Notes: generated from the letters alone by a model not told the origin. 64,000 nucleotides of DNA from an uncultured Oligella sp. (GCA_947632105.1 CANROD010000002.1:28087-92086), one strand, 5' to 3'; shown: positions 46,132-56,732, counted from the stretch's first letter. Translations and numbers: made by a program.

Positions 46132-46154
46132 TAAAGGGGCTTCGGCCCCTTTTT
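46132..46154 (+). terminator. Terminator of ssrA
   Basis: GGGGC-TTCG-GCCCC stem-loop (46136-46149, extended by A-T pairs) with a stable tetraloop and a TTTTT tail. Confidence 0.9.
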
Positions 46155-46177
46155 GTTTGTCTATAACTTCAGTCTTT

Positions 46178-46792
46178 TTATTTTAAGTGATAGAGGTATA
46201 GTTCAATGCGGCGATTGGTTATGCGGTTTTCTCTAGAGTCGTTGCTCACTAATGGGTCAATAGAGCCTCTGCCTTCGAGCTCAATTCTAGAGCTTCTCAA
46301 GCCCTTTGAGATAAGGTATTTGGCAACGCTATTCGAGCGATTTAAAGATAAAATTTGATTGTACAAGTCGTCGCCACTGCTGTCTGTATGGCCCACGATG
46401 CGGACACGCAGCTCTTGACGTGAATTCATGTCTTCAATAATTTTATTAAGAGTGCTGTGAGACTTCCGGTTAATCCGTAATGTATTGCCAACAAAAATCT
46501 CATCTGCTGGAATTAGTATGCGTAAACTGCCGTCATGAACCTGATTGACTTCAATTGAGAGCTCGTTTGTATTGTTGCTTTTCAGCGAGTTACTTAGTTC
46601 CTGCCAGTTATTTGTGACCCATGAAAAGCGTTTACTAGTAGCTGGTTTACCGTCTTCATTGACTCTAAAGCTGCCTTGTCCGCCTTGGTTGTTTTCATTA
46701 AGCGTTGTGCATGCGGTAAGTATGATTAGGCAAGAAACTGCAGTGAGTCTTGATACTTTTGAAATTAAGGAGTAAGAGATGGTCTTATGCAT
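46178..46792 (-). CDS. OmpA-family lipoprotein
   Basis: A 204-residue predicted outer-membrane lipoprotein with a signal peptide ending in LTAC (lipobox). An unstructured stretch leads to a C-terminal OmpA/Pal peptidoglycan-binding domain (about residues 85-200). RIVGHTDSSGDDLYNQ and the later ENRITNRRIELYL carry the residues that bind meso-diaminopimelate. It is not the Tol-system Pal, which sits with tolB. It overlaps the gph stop by 8 bases on the minus strand, so it is co-expressed with ubiG-gph. Confidence 0.85.
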   Translation of the reverse strand: MHKTISYSLISKVSRLTAVSCLIILTACTTLNENNQGGQGSFRVNEDGKPATSKRFSWVTNNWQELSNSLKSNNTNELSIEVNQVHDGSLRILIPADEIFVGNTLRINRKSHSTLNKIIEDMNSRQELRVRIVGHTDSSGDDLYNQILSLNRSNSVAKYLISKGLRSSRIELEGRGSIDPLVSNDSRENRITNRRIELYLYHLK

Positions 46793-47468
46793 GAATTAAG
46801 CCTTGTGAATGAGCATCTCCAAAGAGCAGTGAGAATATGTCTGCTGGGTGATGTGCTATGGCGTCAGGCTGACAGGCTGTTGCCATGGCACTGTCTAAAC
46901 TATAGCCGTAGGTAACTGCTATGGTTTTCATACCTGCTTTCTTGCCTGCAATAATATCACGTTCATCATCACCAACGTAAATGCATTGATTGCTTTCTTT
47001 GTTTAATTGCTCTGCGGCAAAGAGTAAGCCTCTAGGATCTGGTTTGGGAAAGGGTGTAGTGTTACCACAAATCGTGATCTTGCTGCGGGTGTTAAGTTTT
47101 AAATAATGAAGAAGAGGGTGGGTAAGGGCCTCACTTTTATTGGTAACAATGCCCCATGTTAAGTTTCGTTGTTCAATAGCATTTAGTAATTCATTGATAT
47201 GGGGGAATGGGTGGCTATTATCAAGCATGCACTGACGATAATCCTCTAGAAAACGATCTCTAAAATAAGGATAAACCAGATCGTCTTGTTCTAGTTCGAG
47301 TGCCACCTTGAGCAAACCATGAGTTCCTTGTGAGGCTACTGAACGAAGCTCGTCATAGTCTAGATCCTCAAGGAAGCACTTTTTTCTTTGTAGATTAGCT
47401 GCTAGAGCTAAACCTGGTGCGCTATCAATTAGTGTGCCATCTAAGTCAAATAAAATCGTATTTATCAT
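46785..47468 (-). CDS. gph: Phosphoglycolate phosphatase (HAD family)
   Basis: Removes phosphate from 2-phosphoglycolate, a by-product of DNA repair. HAD motif I is FDLDGTLIDSAPG near residue 8, motif II threonine is in GIVTNKSEAL, and motif III/IV is KPDPRGLL followed by YVGDDERDI. The 227-residue length is typical. It overlaps ubiG by 4 bases and the OmpA-type lipoprotein by 8. The ubiG-gph pairing is usual in proteobacteria. Related HAD phosphatases cannot be fully excluded from sequence alone. Confidence 0.9.
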   Translation of the reverse strand: MINTILFDLDGTLIDSAPGLALAANLQRKKCFLEDLDYDELRSVASQGTHGLLKVALELEQDDLVYPYFRDRFLEDYRQCMLDNSHPFPHINELLNAIEQRNLTWGIVTNKSEALTHPLLHYLKLNTRSKITICGNTTPFPKPDPRGLLFAAEQLNKESNQCIYVGDDERDIIAGKKAGMKTIAVTYGYSLDSAMATACQPDAIAHHPADIFSLLFGDAHSQGLIHA

Positions 47469-48178
47469 TTTTGTGCGGCAATAAAATAATTAACGGTAGC
47501 ATCTTGCTTGAGAGAATAAGTTTTAGATATGAAACTATATTCAAGTCCTTTGATGTCTCTCAATGATAACCCTGATTGCTCAATGGTTTGACGAAGTTCA
47601 CTAGGCTTTAATAGTTGATTGTAATTGTGTGTACCTCTGGGTACCATCCCTAAAATATATTCAGCAGCAACAATTAACTGTAAAAATGATTTTGCATTGC
47701 GATTGATGGTTGAGAAAAAGACCCAGCCTCCAGGTTTTACCATTTTTGCACAAGCGCGAATAATAGAGTGTGGATCAGGTACGTGTTCTAGCATCTCCAT
47801 GCAGCTTACGATATCGAAGTGCTCGGGGTATTTCTCAGCCATTTCTTCGGCTGGAATTTTTTTATATTCGATGGGTAGTTGGTTTTCAAGGCTATGGAGT
47901 CGAGCGACTGTGAGTGATTTTTGAGCTAAATCAATGCCGGTCACTTTGGCTCCAGCTTTAGCAAGACTTTCAGCTAAAATACCGCCTCCGCAGCCGACGT
48001 CAATAATCTCTTTGCCCGTTAGGCTCTTAACATGGTCGATGATCCATTGAGTGCGTAGAGGATTGATTTGGTGTAAGGGGCCAAACTCACCTGCGGTATC
48101 CCACCATTTAGATGCAATAGCACTAAATTTTTCAATTTCAGATGGATCGACATTGGTAGGCTTGCTGATATCTCTCAT
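47465..48178 (-). CDS. ubiG: Ubiquinone biosynthesis O-methyltransferase
   Basis: SAM-dependent enzyme performing both O-methylations in ubiquinone synthesis. The SAM-binding motif I is IIDVGCGGGILAESLA, and MEMLEHVPDP is the typical motif II. KFSAIASKWWDTAGEFGPLHQINPLR is split by family signatures KWWD and PLHQINPLR at the N-terminus. I chose ATG at 48178 (237 residues); the frame opens at a TTG at 48217 inside the ompA terminator. It leads the ubiG-gph-lipoprotein unit, downstream of ompA. Confidence 0.95.
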   Translation of the reverse strand: MRDISKPTNVDPSEIEKFSAIASKWWDTAGEFGPLHQINPLRTQWIIDHVKSLTGKEIIDVGCGGGILAESLAKAGAKVTGIDLAQKSLTVARLHSLENQLPIEYKKIPAEEMAEKYPEHFDIVSCMEMLEHVPDPHSIIRACAKMVKPGGWVFFSTINRNAKSFLQLIVAAEYILGMVPRGTHNYNQLLKPSELRQTIEQSGLSLRDIKGLEYSFISKTYSLKQDATVNYFIAAQK

Positions 48179-48215
48179 AGTGGGTTTATGCTTTTTAGTG
48201 ATGAGGGTAAGAAGC

Positions 48216-48242
48216 AAAAAGGCCCCGATATGAGCGGAGCCT
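48216..48242 (-). terminator. Terminator after ompA
   Basis: On the minus strand an 8-bp stem AGGCTCCG / CGGGGCCT (one T-G pair; 48235-48242 with 48220-48227) has a 7-base loop and is followed by TTTTT. It separates ompA from ubiG. Confidence 0.75.
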
Positions 48243-48326
48243 ATTGCAAAATCAGTAGTATTTCTGCTAAGAAAAAGCTTAGTGAAACTTAAAATATTTA
48301 GTAGCAGAAATATAACTCCATGCTAA

Positions 48327-48890
48327 TTAATTAGTACGAGTACCAACAATTTCAATCTCAACGCGACGGTTGCGAGCACGGCCTTCGCGTGTAGCGTTGC
48401 TAGCGATTGGTTGAGCTTCACCGCGACCAACAGCAATAATAGAATCAGCTGGGATGCCGCGAGAAACTAAGTAGTTCTTAACGGAAGCGGCGCGACGATC
48501 GGATAAGCCTTGGTTGTATTCTTCAGTACCGATACTATCTGTGTGACCAACAGCGATAACAGATTCTAAAGCAAGATTCTGAGATTGTTGAGCAATTTGG
48601 TCTAAGATGTTGCGACCTTCAGGTTTGATAGTTGATTTATCAAAATCAAAGAAGGTGTCTGCATTAAACGCAACTTTGTTTGCTACCATTTCTTGAACTG
48701 GAGCACCACAACCTTGAGCGGCAGTGGCAGGTGTCCAATAGTTATTGCGCCAGCAATGCTCGCCTGTGTTGTTCATCCAGACGATGTCGTAATTGCTTAC
48801 CCAGTTATTGATAGTTTGAGCAGATGCTACGCCAGTGGTTGCAGTGGTTGCAACGGCGAATGCTAATGCGAATTTAGAGGCTTTGTTCAT
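48327..48890 (-). CDS. ompA: OmpA-family outer-membrane protein
   Basis: A 187-residue outer-membrane protein with a cleavable signal peptide (about residues 1-24, ending ASA). A short cysteine-containing region follows (CWRN and QGCG) and then a C-terminal OmpA peptidoglycan-binding domain (about 75-183; AVGHTDSIGTEEYNQGLSDR and RNRRVEIEI). It lacks the eight-strand barrel of E. coli OmpA, as in the Bordetella OmpA protein of similar size. A strong GAGGAG ribosome site suggests high expression. A 450-base divergent region separates it from gyrA. Confidence 0.9.
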   Translation of the reverse strand: MNKASKFALAFAVATTATTGVASAQTINNWVSNYDIVWMNNTGEHCWRNNYWTPATAAQGCGAPVQEMVANKVAFNADTFFDFDKSTIKPEGRNILDQIAQQSQNLALESVIAVGHTDSIGTEEYNQGLSDRRAASVKNYLVSRGIPADSIIAVGRGEAQPIASNATREGRARNRRVEIEIVGTRTN

Positions 48891-49341
48891 GTTTCTCCTC
48901 GATGAGCTAAATAAAGCTAAAAAGTTACTCGCAGCGAAACCGCCGCAGAATGGAAATCAGGTTTAGTATAGCAATCAATGAAACATCATTCAAAGTGTTT
49001 TGAGTAGATTTTCCCTGATGCATGTTTAAGATATTAAATGATTTCCTGATTTATTGCTGAGCTATCTGTCGTAACTATATGTATTTTAAAGATATAATCT
49101 TTTTTTAAATGATTTTTGTTGCTTAAAAGATACAGTGTGTTGTATAAAGACAAAGATCGACAGAGGGTGTATTGAGCAAGCTTGTTGTAAAAAAACATAC
49201 ATCATCTAATTTTTGTGGCATATTTATTGCTGTATAAATTTGATTCAGTCACTCGGCAGCCTTTGCTGTAGCTTGATAGGTGTTAGAATGGGGAGTTAAC
49301 TTTTATGAATTTAAATGGCGTTTTGCTGTTAGCGAGTAAAT
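48891..49341. other. Divergent intergenic region between ompA and gyrA
   Basis: About 450 AT-rich bases with no convincing frame. It must contain the promoters of both genes and their leaders. A possible gyrA promoter is noted separately. I found no strong repeat, palindrome or RNA gene. Confidence 0.6.
49262..49289 (+). promoter_or_regulatory. Possible gyrA promoter
   Basis: TTTGCT (49262-49267) and TAGAAT (49284-49289), 16 bases apart, lie about 53 bases before the gyrA ATG. The -35 is a weak match. Confidence 0.35.
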
Positions 49342-52014
49342 ATGGATTCTTTTGCTAAAGAAACGATTCAAATCTCTTTAGAACATGAAATGCGTCGTAG
49401 TTACTTAGACTACGCGATGAGTGTAATCGTCGGTCGAGCTTTGCCGGATGCACGTGATGGTTTGAAACCTGTACATCGTCGTGTGCTTTATGCGATGAGT
49501 GTCTTAAATAATGATTGGAATAAGCCTCACAAGAAATCAGCCCGTATTGTCGGTGACGTGATTGGTAAATATCACCCTCATGGTGATAGTGCGGTTTACG
49601 ATACTATTGTTCGTCTGGCGCAGAATTTCTCGCTACGTTATACATTAGTTGATGGTCAAGGTAACTTCGGCTCTGTCGATGGCGATGGTGCTGCAGCTAT
49701 GCGTTATACCGAGGTGCGCTTATCTAAGATTGCTCATGAGCTTCTGGCTGATATTGAGCAGGATACAGTGGATTTTGGGCCTAACTATGATGGCTCTGAA
49801 CAAGAACCCTTGGTTTTACCTACTCGCTTACCTAACCTATTAGTCAATGGTAGTTCAGGTATTGCTGTTGGCATGGCGACTAATATTCCGCCACACAATT
49901 TAGCTGAGGTGGTTGACGGTTGCTTATATGCTTTACGTAATCCGAGTTGCACCATTGAGGAGCTTATTGAGTTAATTCCTGCACCGGATTTTCCAACTGG
50001 CGGTATTATTTACGGCATTCAGGGCGTCAAAGAGGGGTATCGAACGGGTCGTGGGCGTGTAGTCATGCGTGCTCAAACTCATTTTGAGGACATTGAGCGT
50101 GGTAATCGTCAAGCGATTGTGGTTGATGAGATTCCTTATCAGGTAAATAAAAAAACACTTCAAGAAAAAATTGCCGAGTTAGTCAATGATAAGCGTATCG
50201 AGGGGATATCTGATATCCGCGACGAGTCTGATAAAGATGGTATGCGTTTAGTGATTGAACTAAAACGTGGTGAGATGCCGGAAGTTGTGCTTAACAATCT
50301 CTTTAAGATGACACAGCTTCAAGATACCTTTGGTATGAACTTGGTTGCCTTGGTTGAGGGCCAGCCGCGTCTACTTAATTTAAAGCAGTTAGTAGATTAT
50401 TTCTTACAGCATCGTCGTGAGGTAGTTACTCGACGAACTGTTTTCCAGCTGCGTAAGGCACGCGATCGTGGTCATGTACTAGAGGGTTTGGCCGTTGCTT
50501 TAGCTAATATTGATGAGTTTATTCGAATCATTCGTGGTGCTTCTACGCCTCCGGTCGCTCGTGAAGAATTGATGTCCCGTGGTTGGGATGCCTCCTTAGT
50601 GCGCACTATGTTAGCTGCTGCTGATGAGGGTGGGATCATGGGTGGCAGCGCAGCTTATCGCCCAGAGAATCTTGATCCAGAGTATGGCTTACAAGCCGAT
50701 GGCTTATATTACCTGAGTGATACGCAAGCTCAAGAAATTCTTAATATGCGTCTACAGCGCTTAACAGGTCTTGAGCAAGAAAAAATTGTTGGTGAGTATG
50801 AAGAGGTAATGCTCTTAATCGCAGACCTAATTGATATTTTATCTAAGCCGGAGCGTATCTCTGAAATTATCGCTGAAGAGTTAGAGGCGATTAAGACAGA
50901 GTTTAGTGTTAACGCTAAAGATGTTCGTCGTTCTACTATTGAGCTCAATGCGTCAGAAATTGATATGGAGGACTTAATTACTCCAACTGATATGGTCGTT
51001 ACGCTCTCTCAGGGTGGTTACATTAAGAGTCAGCCGCTATCCGAGTATCGTTCTCAGCGTCGTGGTGGCCGAGGTAAGCAGGCGACTTCCATGAAGGAAG
51101 ATGACGTTATCGACAGTCTGTTTATTGCTAATACGCATGATTATCTACTTTGTTTCTCTAATCATGGTCGCATGTATTGGCTCAAGGTCTATACAGTGCC
51201 ACAAGGTGGTCGCAATTCTCGTGGACGACCTATAGTCAATCTTTTCCCGTTGGCGGAAAATGAGCGTATTAACGTGATCTTGCCAGTTAAAGAGTTTACC
51301 GAGGACCAATATGTATTTATGGCTACCTCTCAGGGAACTGTCAAGAAAACCAAGCTGTCCGATTTCTCCAATCCACGTCGTGGCGGAATTATCGCCGTTA
51401 GTTTAGATGAGGGTGATTTCTTAATTGGTGCCGAATTGACTGATGGCAAGCATGATGTGATGCTGTTCTCTGATGCCGGTAAGTCAGTCCGTTTTGATGA
51501 AGAGGATGTGCGACCGATGGGGCGTAACGCCCGCGGTGTTCGTGGTATGAGCTTGGAAGAAGAGCAGGCGGTTATAGCGATGCTAGTTGCCAATGATGAG
51601 TCGCGTAGTGTGTTAACAGCTACTGAAAATGGCTACGGCAAGCGGACCTCAATTGCTGAGTATCCACGTCACAAGCGTGGTAATAAGGGCGTCATTGCAA
51701 TTCAAGCATCTGATCGTAACGGTAAGGTGGTTGGCGCTGTACTAGTCGATGAGAGTGATGAAATTATGTTGATCACTTCAGCTGGTGTCTTGGTTCGTAC
51801 CGAGGTTGAGCAAATCCGTGAGATGGGGCGTTCGACTCAGGGTGTTACGCTAATTAGTTGTGATGATGGTGATTGCCTAACAGGCGTAAAGCGCGTTGTC
51901 GAAAGTGATTTAGATGATGACTCAGAAGAGTCAGACGAAATAAATAGTGAGGAGCTGGTAGGCGAAGAGGAACAGCAAGAAGCTGGTTCTTCAGATGAGC
52001 CTACAGAGGAGTAA
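49342..52014 (+). CDS. gyrA: DNA gyrase subunit A
   Basis: Breakage-reunion subunit that introduces negative supercoils with GyrB. The catalytic tyrosine is Y122 ([10 protein letters not shown]). The quinolone-resistance region reads [12 protein letters not shown] with S83 and D87, the susceptible state. The GyrA box, QRRGGRGKQ near residue 566, and six blade-like repeats in the C-terminal half wrap DNA. The end (about residues 860-890) is a very acidic tail. At 890 residues it is of normal length. It is followed 5 bases later by serC, a typical Burkholderiales arrangement. Confidence 0.98.
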   Translation: MDSFAKETIQISLEHEMRRSYLDYAMSVIVGRALPDARDGLKPVHRRVLYAMSVLNNDWNKPHKKSARIVGDVIGKYHPHGDSAVYDTIVRLAQNFSLRYTLVDGQGNFGSVDGDGAAAMRYTEVRLSKIAHELLADIEQDTVDFGPNYDGSEQEPLVLPTRLPNLLVNGSSGIAVGMATNIPPHNLAEVVDGCLYALRNPSCTIEELIELIPAPDFPTGGIIYGIQGVKEGYRTGRGRVVMRAQTHFEDIERGNRQAIVVDEIPYQVNKKTLQEKIAELVNDKRIEGISDIRDESDKDGMRLVIELKRGEMPEVVLNNLFKMTQLQDTFGMNLVALVEGQPRLLNLKQLVDYFLQHRREVVTRRTVFQLRKARDRGHVLEGLAVALANIDEFIRIIRGASTPPVAREELMSRGWDASLVRTMLAAADEGGIMGGSAAYRPENLDPEYGLQADGLYYLSDTQAQEILNMRLQRLTGLEQEKIVGEYEEVMLLIADLIDILSKPERISEIIAEELEAIKTEFSVNAKDVRRSTIELNASEIDMEDLITPTDMVVTLSQGGYIKSQPLSEYRSQRRGGRGKQATSMKEDDVIDSLFIANTHDYLLCFSNHGRMYWLKVYTVPQGGRNSRGRPIVNLFPLAENERINVILPVKEFTEDQYVFMATSQGTVKKTKLSDFSNPRRGGIIAVSLDEGDFLIGAELTDGKHDVMLFSDAGKSVRFDEEDVRPMGRNARGVRGMSLEEEQAVIAMLVANDESRSVLTATENGYGKRTSIAEYPRHKRGNKGVIAIQASDRNGKVVGAVLVDESDEIMLITSAGVLVRTEVEQIREMGRSTQGVTLISCDDGDCLTGVKRVVESDLDDDSEESDEINSEELVGEEEQQEAGSSDEPTEE

Positions 52015-52019
52015 TCAAT

Positions 52020-53150
52020 ATGAATCAATTTTGGAATTTTTCTGCAGGTCCTTCAGTTTTGCCTAAGGTAGTATTACAGCAAGCGGCTGGTGAAATGTTG
52101 GATTGGCAGGGTAGTGGCCAATCTGTTATGGAAATGAGTCACCGAGGTGCAGAGTTTACACAAATATGCTCAGAAGCCGAGAGCGATTTAGCTAAGCTTT
52201 TGGGTTTAGGTGATGAGTGGGCAGTGTTGTTTATGCAGGGTGGTGCCACTGCGCAAAATGCGATTTTACCAATGAATCTTATTGATTTAAAAGCTGGGCA
52301 AACGGCTGACTATATCTTAACAGGCTCTTGGTCTAACAAGGCCTATAAAGAGGCTGTCGGTTATGGAAATATACGGGTAGCTGCTAGCAGTGCCGAGGCG
52401 CGACTCATTGATGGTGTAGAGTATCAACCTTGGCATTGGGCACCGGCTTTTAGTGAGTGGCGGATTAATCCGGAAGCTTCTTATTTGCATTATTGTAGTA
52501 ACGAAACGATTGGTGGCGTTGAGTATAGTAATTTGCCAGATAAGGCGCAAATTGGTGCTGAAAATGTGCCGTTGATTTTAGACGCTTCCTCCCATTTTTT
52601 ATCCAGAGATTGGGACCTCTCTAAGGTCGATATGTTGTATGCGGGCGCTCAGAAAAATGCAGGTCCTGCAGGGATAACAATTGTTGTAATTCGTCGTGAG
52701 CTCTTAGGTAAGAGCCAAGCTGTTTGTCCTGATGTGTTTAATTACAAAAATGTTGCGGATGCGAATTCTTGTTTTAACACACCACCAACTTATAGTATTT
52801 ATATTGCTGGATTGGTTTATAAATGGCTTTTAGCTCAAGGTGGTTTAGCTGCGATTGAGCAAACTAATCAGGCTAAGGCACAGCTTTTATATGATTATAT
52901 AGATAGCACAGGTTTTTATAATAACCATGTTCAACCAGCTAATCGTTCGATCATGAATGTTCCTTTTGTAATTGGTGATGCGGTTTTAGACGCTAAGTTT
53001 TTAGCTGGTGCTAAAGAACAGGGCTTATTAAACTTAAAAGGTCATAAGTCTGTGGGTGGTATGCGTGCTTCTATTTACAATGCGATGCCTACCGAAGGGG
53101 TTGAGGCTTTAGTAGCCTATATGAAAGATTTTGAGCGTCAAAACGGATAG
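52020..53150 (+). CDS. serC: Phosphoserine aminotransferase
   Basis: PLP enzyme converting 3-phosphohydroxypyruvate and glutamate to phosphoserine in serine synthesis; also used in pyridoxal phosphate synthesis. [10 protein letters not shown] at the N-terminus is diagnostic (here [11 protein letters not shown]). The PLP lysine is in [10 protein letters not shown] near residue 206, and [16 protein letters not shown] closes the protein. The 376-residue length is slightly above E. coli (362). It lies between gyrA and pheA with 5- and 6-base gaps, so it belongs to the long operon that continues to cmk. Confidence 0.97.
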   Translation: MNQFWNFSAGPSVLPKVVLQQAAGEMLDWQGSGQSVMEMSHRGAEFTQICSEAESDLAKLLGLGDEWAVLFMQGGATAQNAILPMNLIDLKAGQTADYILTGSWSNKAYKEAVGYGNIRVAASSAEARLIDGVEYQPWHWAPAFSEWRINPEASYLHYCSNETIGGVEYSNLPDKAQIGAENVPLILDASSHFLSRDWDLSKVDMLYAGAQKNAGPAGITIVVIRRELLGKSQAVCPDVFNYKNVADANSCFNTPPTYSIYIAGLVYKWLLAQGGLAAIEQTNQAKAQLLYDYIDSTGFYNNHVQPANRSIMNVPFVIGDAVLDAKFLAGAKEQGLLNLKGHKSVGGMRASIYNAMPTEGVEALVAYMKDFERQNG

Positions 53151-53156
53151 TAAGTC

Positions 53157-54266
53157 ATGAGTAGTGAATTAAATCAATTGCTTAAGCCTTTGCGTGACAA
53201 GATTGATGCACTTGATCATCAAATCTTGGATTTGTTAAATCAGCGTGCCCAGGCGGCGATCGAGGTGGGTCAGGTTAAGCATGGCTTTGATGCGGATGAC
53301 GCGGTTATTAAGCCAGAGCGTGAGGCGCAAGTAATTCGTAGCTTGCAAAAAGATAATCTTAATGGCAAATTTCCAAATGCTTCTGTGGCCTCTGTTTGGA
53401 CTGAAATTATTTCTGCGTGTCGTGGTTTGGAACGCGGCCTAACGATTGCTTATTTAGGTCCTAGGGGCTCTTTTTCTGAGCAAGCAGCTTATGAATATTA
53501 CGGTCATGCGGTGCAGGCTTTGCCATGCCCTTCATTTGATGAGGTATTTAGGGCGGTAGAATCTGGTCAAGCTGATGTCGGTATGGTGCCTGTAGAAAAC
53601 TCTACTGAAGGTGCGGTAAATCGCACTCAAGATCTCTTGCTAAGTACCACACTTAAAGTGCATGGTGAGCGAACATTGACTATTCATCAGTGCCTAATGA
53701 CTAGATCGGGTGATATGCAAGGCATTAAAAAAATAATGGCACACCCTCATGCCTTGGCTCAATGCCATCAGTGGTTATCATTAAATTATCCAAACTTGGA
53801 GCTTGAGCCGGCAGCTAGCAATTCAGATGCAGCACGTGTGGCTGCTGAGGATCCTACCGTTGCAGCCATTGCCGGTTCTCATGCAGCTGTTGCATGGGAG
53901 TTATCTATGGTGGCGGAAAATATCCAAGATGATGCTAATAACAAAACTCGCTTCTTGGCGATTGGGCGTGTTGTAAATCAGCCTAGCGGTGATGATCAGA
54001 CAAGTCTGATTGTCGCAGTGCCAAATCGAGTAGGTGCTTTGCATGATTTGCTGACGCCTTTTTCTGCTAATAATGTTTCTATGTCGCGTTTCGAGTCGCG
54101 TCCTGCCCGTACTGGTCAGTGGGATTATTACTTCTATATTGATATCTTGGGTCATCAAAGCGATGATAATGTGCGTCAGGCACTGAGTGATTTAGAAACA
54201 CAATCATCTTTTTTAAAGATTCTAGGTTCTTATCCACGTCAAAGCGATGTGGTCGCAATGATTTAA
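53157..54266 (+). CDS. pheA: Bifunctional chorismate mutase / prephenate dehydratase
   Basis: Two-step route from chorismate to phenylpyruvate. It has an N-terminal AroQ-type chorismate mutase (about residues 5-95, LRDKIDALDHQILDLLNQR) and a prephenate dehydratase (about 97-275) with AYLGPRGSFSEQAAY and the catalytic NKTRFLAIG. A C-terminal ACT domain (about 280-369) has the SRFESRPAR segment that binds phenylalanine, giving feedback inhibition. It lies between serC and tyrA. Confidence 0.97.
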   Translation: MSSELNQLLKPLRDKIDALDHQILDLLNQRAQAAIEVGQVKHGFDADDAVIKPEREAQVIRSLQKDNLNGKFPNASVASVWTEIISACRGLERGLTIAYLGPRGSFSEQAAYEYYGHAVQALPCPSFDEVFRAVESGQADVGMVPVENSTEGAVNRTQDLLLSTTLKVHGERTLTIHQCLMTRSGDMQGIKKIMAHPHALAQCHQWLSLNYPNLELEPAASNSDAARVAAEDPTVAAIAGSHAAVAWELSMVAENIQDDANNKTRFLAIGRVVNQPSGDDQTSLIVAVPNRVGALHDLLTPFSANNVSMSRFESRPARTGQWDYYFYIDILGHQSDDNVRQALSDLETQSSFLKILGSYPRQSDVVAMI

Positions 54267-54352
54267 AGCGTCTTAATACGGATGAATGATTTGAGCTTAA
54301 ATAAATATAAGTCTCTGAATTCTTTTGTTAAATCAAATGAGGTCCAAAGATA

Positions 54353-55309
54353 ATGCCTAAGCAGCTCCCAGAATCAACGCTTAGTGAAGCTGTTCGAGTT
54401 AGTTTTAATGAAGGTATTGCGAGAGTCGAGCCGCAAGCTAAGCCGGCACTAATTAAAACAGTCGGTGTTATTGGTGCTGGCTTAATTGGTGGCTCATTTG
54501 CTTTGGCATTAAAAAGAGCAGGGCTGTGTGAGCGGGTGATTGCGGCAGGTAGGCAGCAATCGACTTTATTAAATGCTAAAGCCTTAGGTGTAATTGATGA
54601 AGCTGTCAGCATGGAGTCTTTGGCTCAGCAAGCAGATTTGATTTATATTGCAGTGCCAGTTAAGGCGTTTGCTAGCGTTTTACAGAAATTAACTCCTCAT
54701 CTATCTGATAGGGTGGTTGTTTGTGATGGTGGCAGTACCAAGTATGAATTGATTACAGATGCTCGTGCTATTATGGGCGATCGTATTAGGCAGTTCGTGC
54801 CACTGCATCCCATCGCAGGTTCACATCAATCAGGAGCAGCTGCAGCGCGTAGCGATCTCTATGAAGATCGCAAGCTGATTATTACACCTCTAGCAGAAAA
54901 CTCATCCGCTGATATTGAAATGTTGGCAGCTGTTTGGCAGGCTATAGGCGCATCAGTTTATTGTATGGATGCGCAATTACACGATAAGATTTTTGCCGCA
55001 ACAAGCCATTTGCCTCACTATATCACCGCAGCCTATCTAAATAGTTTGTTGGCTTCAGAGTATCATGAGTTGTTTTTTACAATGGCCGGCACTGGTTTTA
55101 AGGATTTTACCCGTATTGCCGCTAGTTCGCCCGATATGTGGAGTGATATTTTCTACGACAATAAAGAGGCGATGCTCTTTCAGTTAAATAGCTTTATAGA
55201 GCAATTAGAAGAGGCTAAGGTCTATTTAGATAGTGGGCAAGAAGACAAAATGCTTCAATGGTTTAAGGCGGCCTCAGATAAAAGGAAAAGTTGGCGCTTA
55301 AAATCCTAA
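54353..55309 (+). CDS. tyrA: Prephenate dehydrogenase
   Basis: NAD(P)-dependent oxidative decarboxylation toward tyrosine (prephenate or arogenate). The dinucleotide-binding motif is GVIGAGLIGGSFALAL (about residues 38-53). HPIAGSHQSG and ATSHLPHYI carry catalytic and substrate-binding histidines. A leader of about 35 residues precedes the Rossmann fold, longer than usual, so the start may be internal, although there is no better ATG. It has no fused mutase or ACT domain. Cofactor choice is not decided by sequence alone. Confidence 0.93.
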   Translation: MPKQLPESTLSEAVRVSFNEGIARVEPQAKPALIKTVGVIGAGLIGGSFALALKRAGLCERVIAAGRQQSTLLNAKALGVIDEAVSMESLAQQADLIYIAVPVKAFASVLQKLTPHLSDRVVVCDGGSTKYELITDARAIMGDRIRQFVPLHPIAGSHQSGAAAARSDLYEDRKLIITPLAENSSADIEMLAAVWQAIGASVYCMDAQLHDKIFAATSHLPHYITAAYLNSLLASEYHELFFTMAGTGFKDFTRIAASSPDMWSDIFYDNKEAMLFQLNSFIEQLEEAKVYLDSGQEDKMLQWFKAASDKRKSWRLKS

Positions 55310-55372
55310 TTAGCTATTTAAATTTTATTTTTTGAATAGCAAGTTTGTTTAATCGTATTTTTGGAGGAAGCG

Positions 55373-56695
55373 ATGGTTCAAGGATTACCTTATTTGGATT
55401 TAGAATCAGCAAAGAGAGCTGTTGGAGAGATTAACTTGCCAGGCTCTAAGAGTGTCTCTAATCGAGTGTTGTTGCTGGCTGCCTTATCAAAAGGTGAGAC
55501 CATTGTTCATGGTTTATTAGACTCCGATGATACAAAGGTGATGTTAGGAGCTCTTCATAAGCTTGGCTTACAAGTCGAAGACTTGGGTAATCACTCTGTT
55601 AAAGTTCATGGTCATGGTTTAGGTGAGTTTCCGGTTAAAGAGGCAGATTTGTTTATGCAAAATGCCGGTACCGCCATTCGTCCATTAACTGCAGTTTTAG
55701 CGGTGAGCGGCGGTAGTTATCATTTGCATGGTATTCCTCGTATGCATGAGCGACCGATTGGTGATTTAGTAGAGGCTTTAAAAGGGATCGGGGCAAGTAT
55801 TGAGTATCTGGAAAATCCAGGTTATCCGCCATTACAAATTGAGCAGCCAACACTTAAAAAAAATACAGTTATTAAGGTTGCCGGCTCTGTTTCTTCCCAG
55901 TTTTTAACGGCCTTGTTAATGGCTTCGCCTATAATAGCTAAGCACTTGAATCAAGCGGTTGAAATTGAAGTTGAAGGTGAGTTAATCTCTAAACCATACA
56001 TTGCTATTACCTTGAACCTTATGAAGCGCTTTGGTGTCGCGGTAGATAATCAAGCTTGGCAGCGTTATATTATTTCTGCTGATGCAGAGTATATTTCCCC
56101 AGAGGAAATTTGGGTTGAGGGTGATGCTTCTTCAGCCTCCTATTTTTTTGCCTTAGGTCTATTAGCTGGTGGTCCTATCCGTGTCCGTGGCATTAATAAG
56201 CAGAGTATTCAAGGTGATATTTTGTTTGCGGATTTTGTTGAAAGGATAGGTGCTCAAGTTGAGTATAGCTCTGATTATGTTGAGGTAAGTGCTGTTCAAG
56301 AGGGAGCGTTTCCAAGGGTTAAGGCCTTTGATGAGGATTTTAACTTAATTCCTGATGCAGCGATGACAGCTGCTGTTTTAGCTCTATATGCTGATGGGCC
56401 ATGCACGCTCAGAAATATCGCTTCTTGGCGCGTTAAAGAAACGGATCGTCTAGATGCTATGCATGCAGAATTAGAAAAAATTGGTGCAATAGTAGAGTCG
56501 GGTCCTGATTACTTAAAAATCACACCTCCTACAAATTGGCAAAACGCCACTATTGAAACTTATGATGATCATCGTATAGCCATGTGTTTTTCTTTGGCAA
56601 TTTTTGGTGGTGTGAGTGTACGCATTATGGATCCGGCTTGTGTTAATAAGACATTTCCTACGTACTTCGAAGAATACAAACAGCTTTTGAAATAA
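55373..56695 (+). CDS. aroA: 3-phosphoshikimate 1-carboxyvinyltransferase (EPSP synthase)
   Basis: Joins shikimate 3-phosphate and phosphoenolpyruvate, the glyphosate target step. LPGSKSVSNRVLLLAAL is the substrate-binding signature. LFMQNAGTAIRPLTA contains the NAGTAxRP motif with unmodified Gly-Thr-Ala-Ile-Arg-Pro, a class I, glyphosate-sensitive pattern. RVKETDRL and DDHRIAMCF are the other motifs. I chose ATG at 55373 because GGAGG lies 5 bases upstream; a TTG at 55361 is inside that site. It makes 440 residues. Confidence 0.97.
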   Translation: MVQGLPYLDLESAKRAVGEINLPGSKSVSNRVLLLAALSKGETIVHGLLDSDDTKVMLGALHKLGLQVEDLGNHSVKVHGHGLGEFPVKEADLFMQNAGTAIRPLTAVLAVSGGSYHLHGIPRMHERPIGDLVEALKGIGASIEYLENPGYPPLQIEQPTLKKNTVIKVAGSVSSQFLTALLMASPIIAKHLNQAVEIEVEGELISKPYIAITLNLMKRFGVAVDNQAWQRYIISADAEYISPEEIWVEGDASSASYFFALGLLAGGPIRVRGINKQSIQGDILFADFVERIGAQVEYSSDYVEVSAVQEGAFPRVKAFDEDFNLIPDAAMTAAVLALYADGPCTLRNIASWRVKETDRLDAMHAELEKIGAIVESGPDYLKITPPTNWQNATIETYDDHRIAMCFSLAIFGGVSVRIMDPACVNKTFPTYFEEYKQLLK

Positions 56696-56732
56696 GTTAA
56701 AATTATAAAAAACTATAATTGAGGTAAAACAA

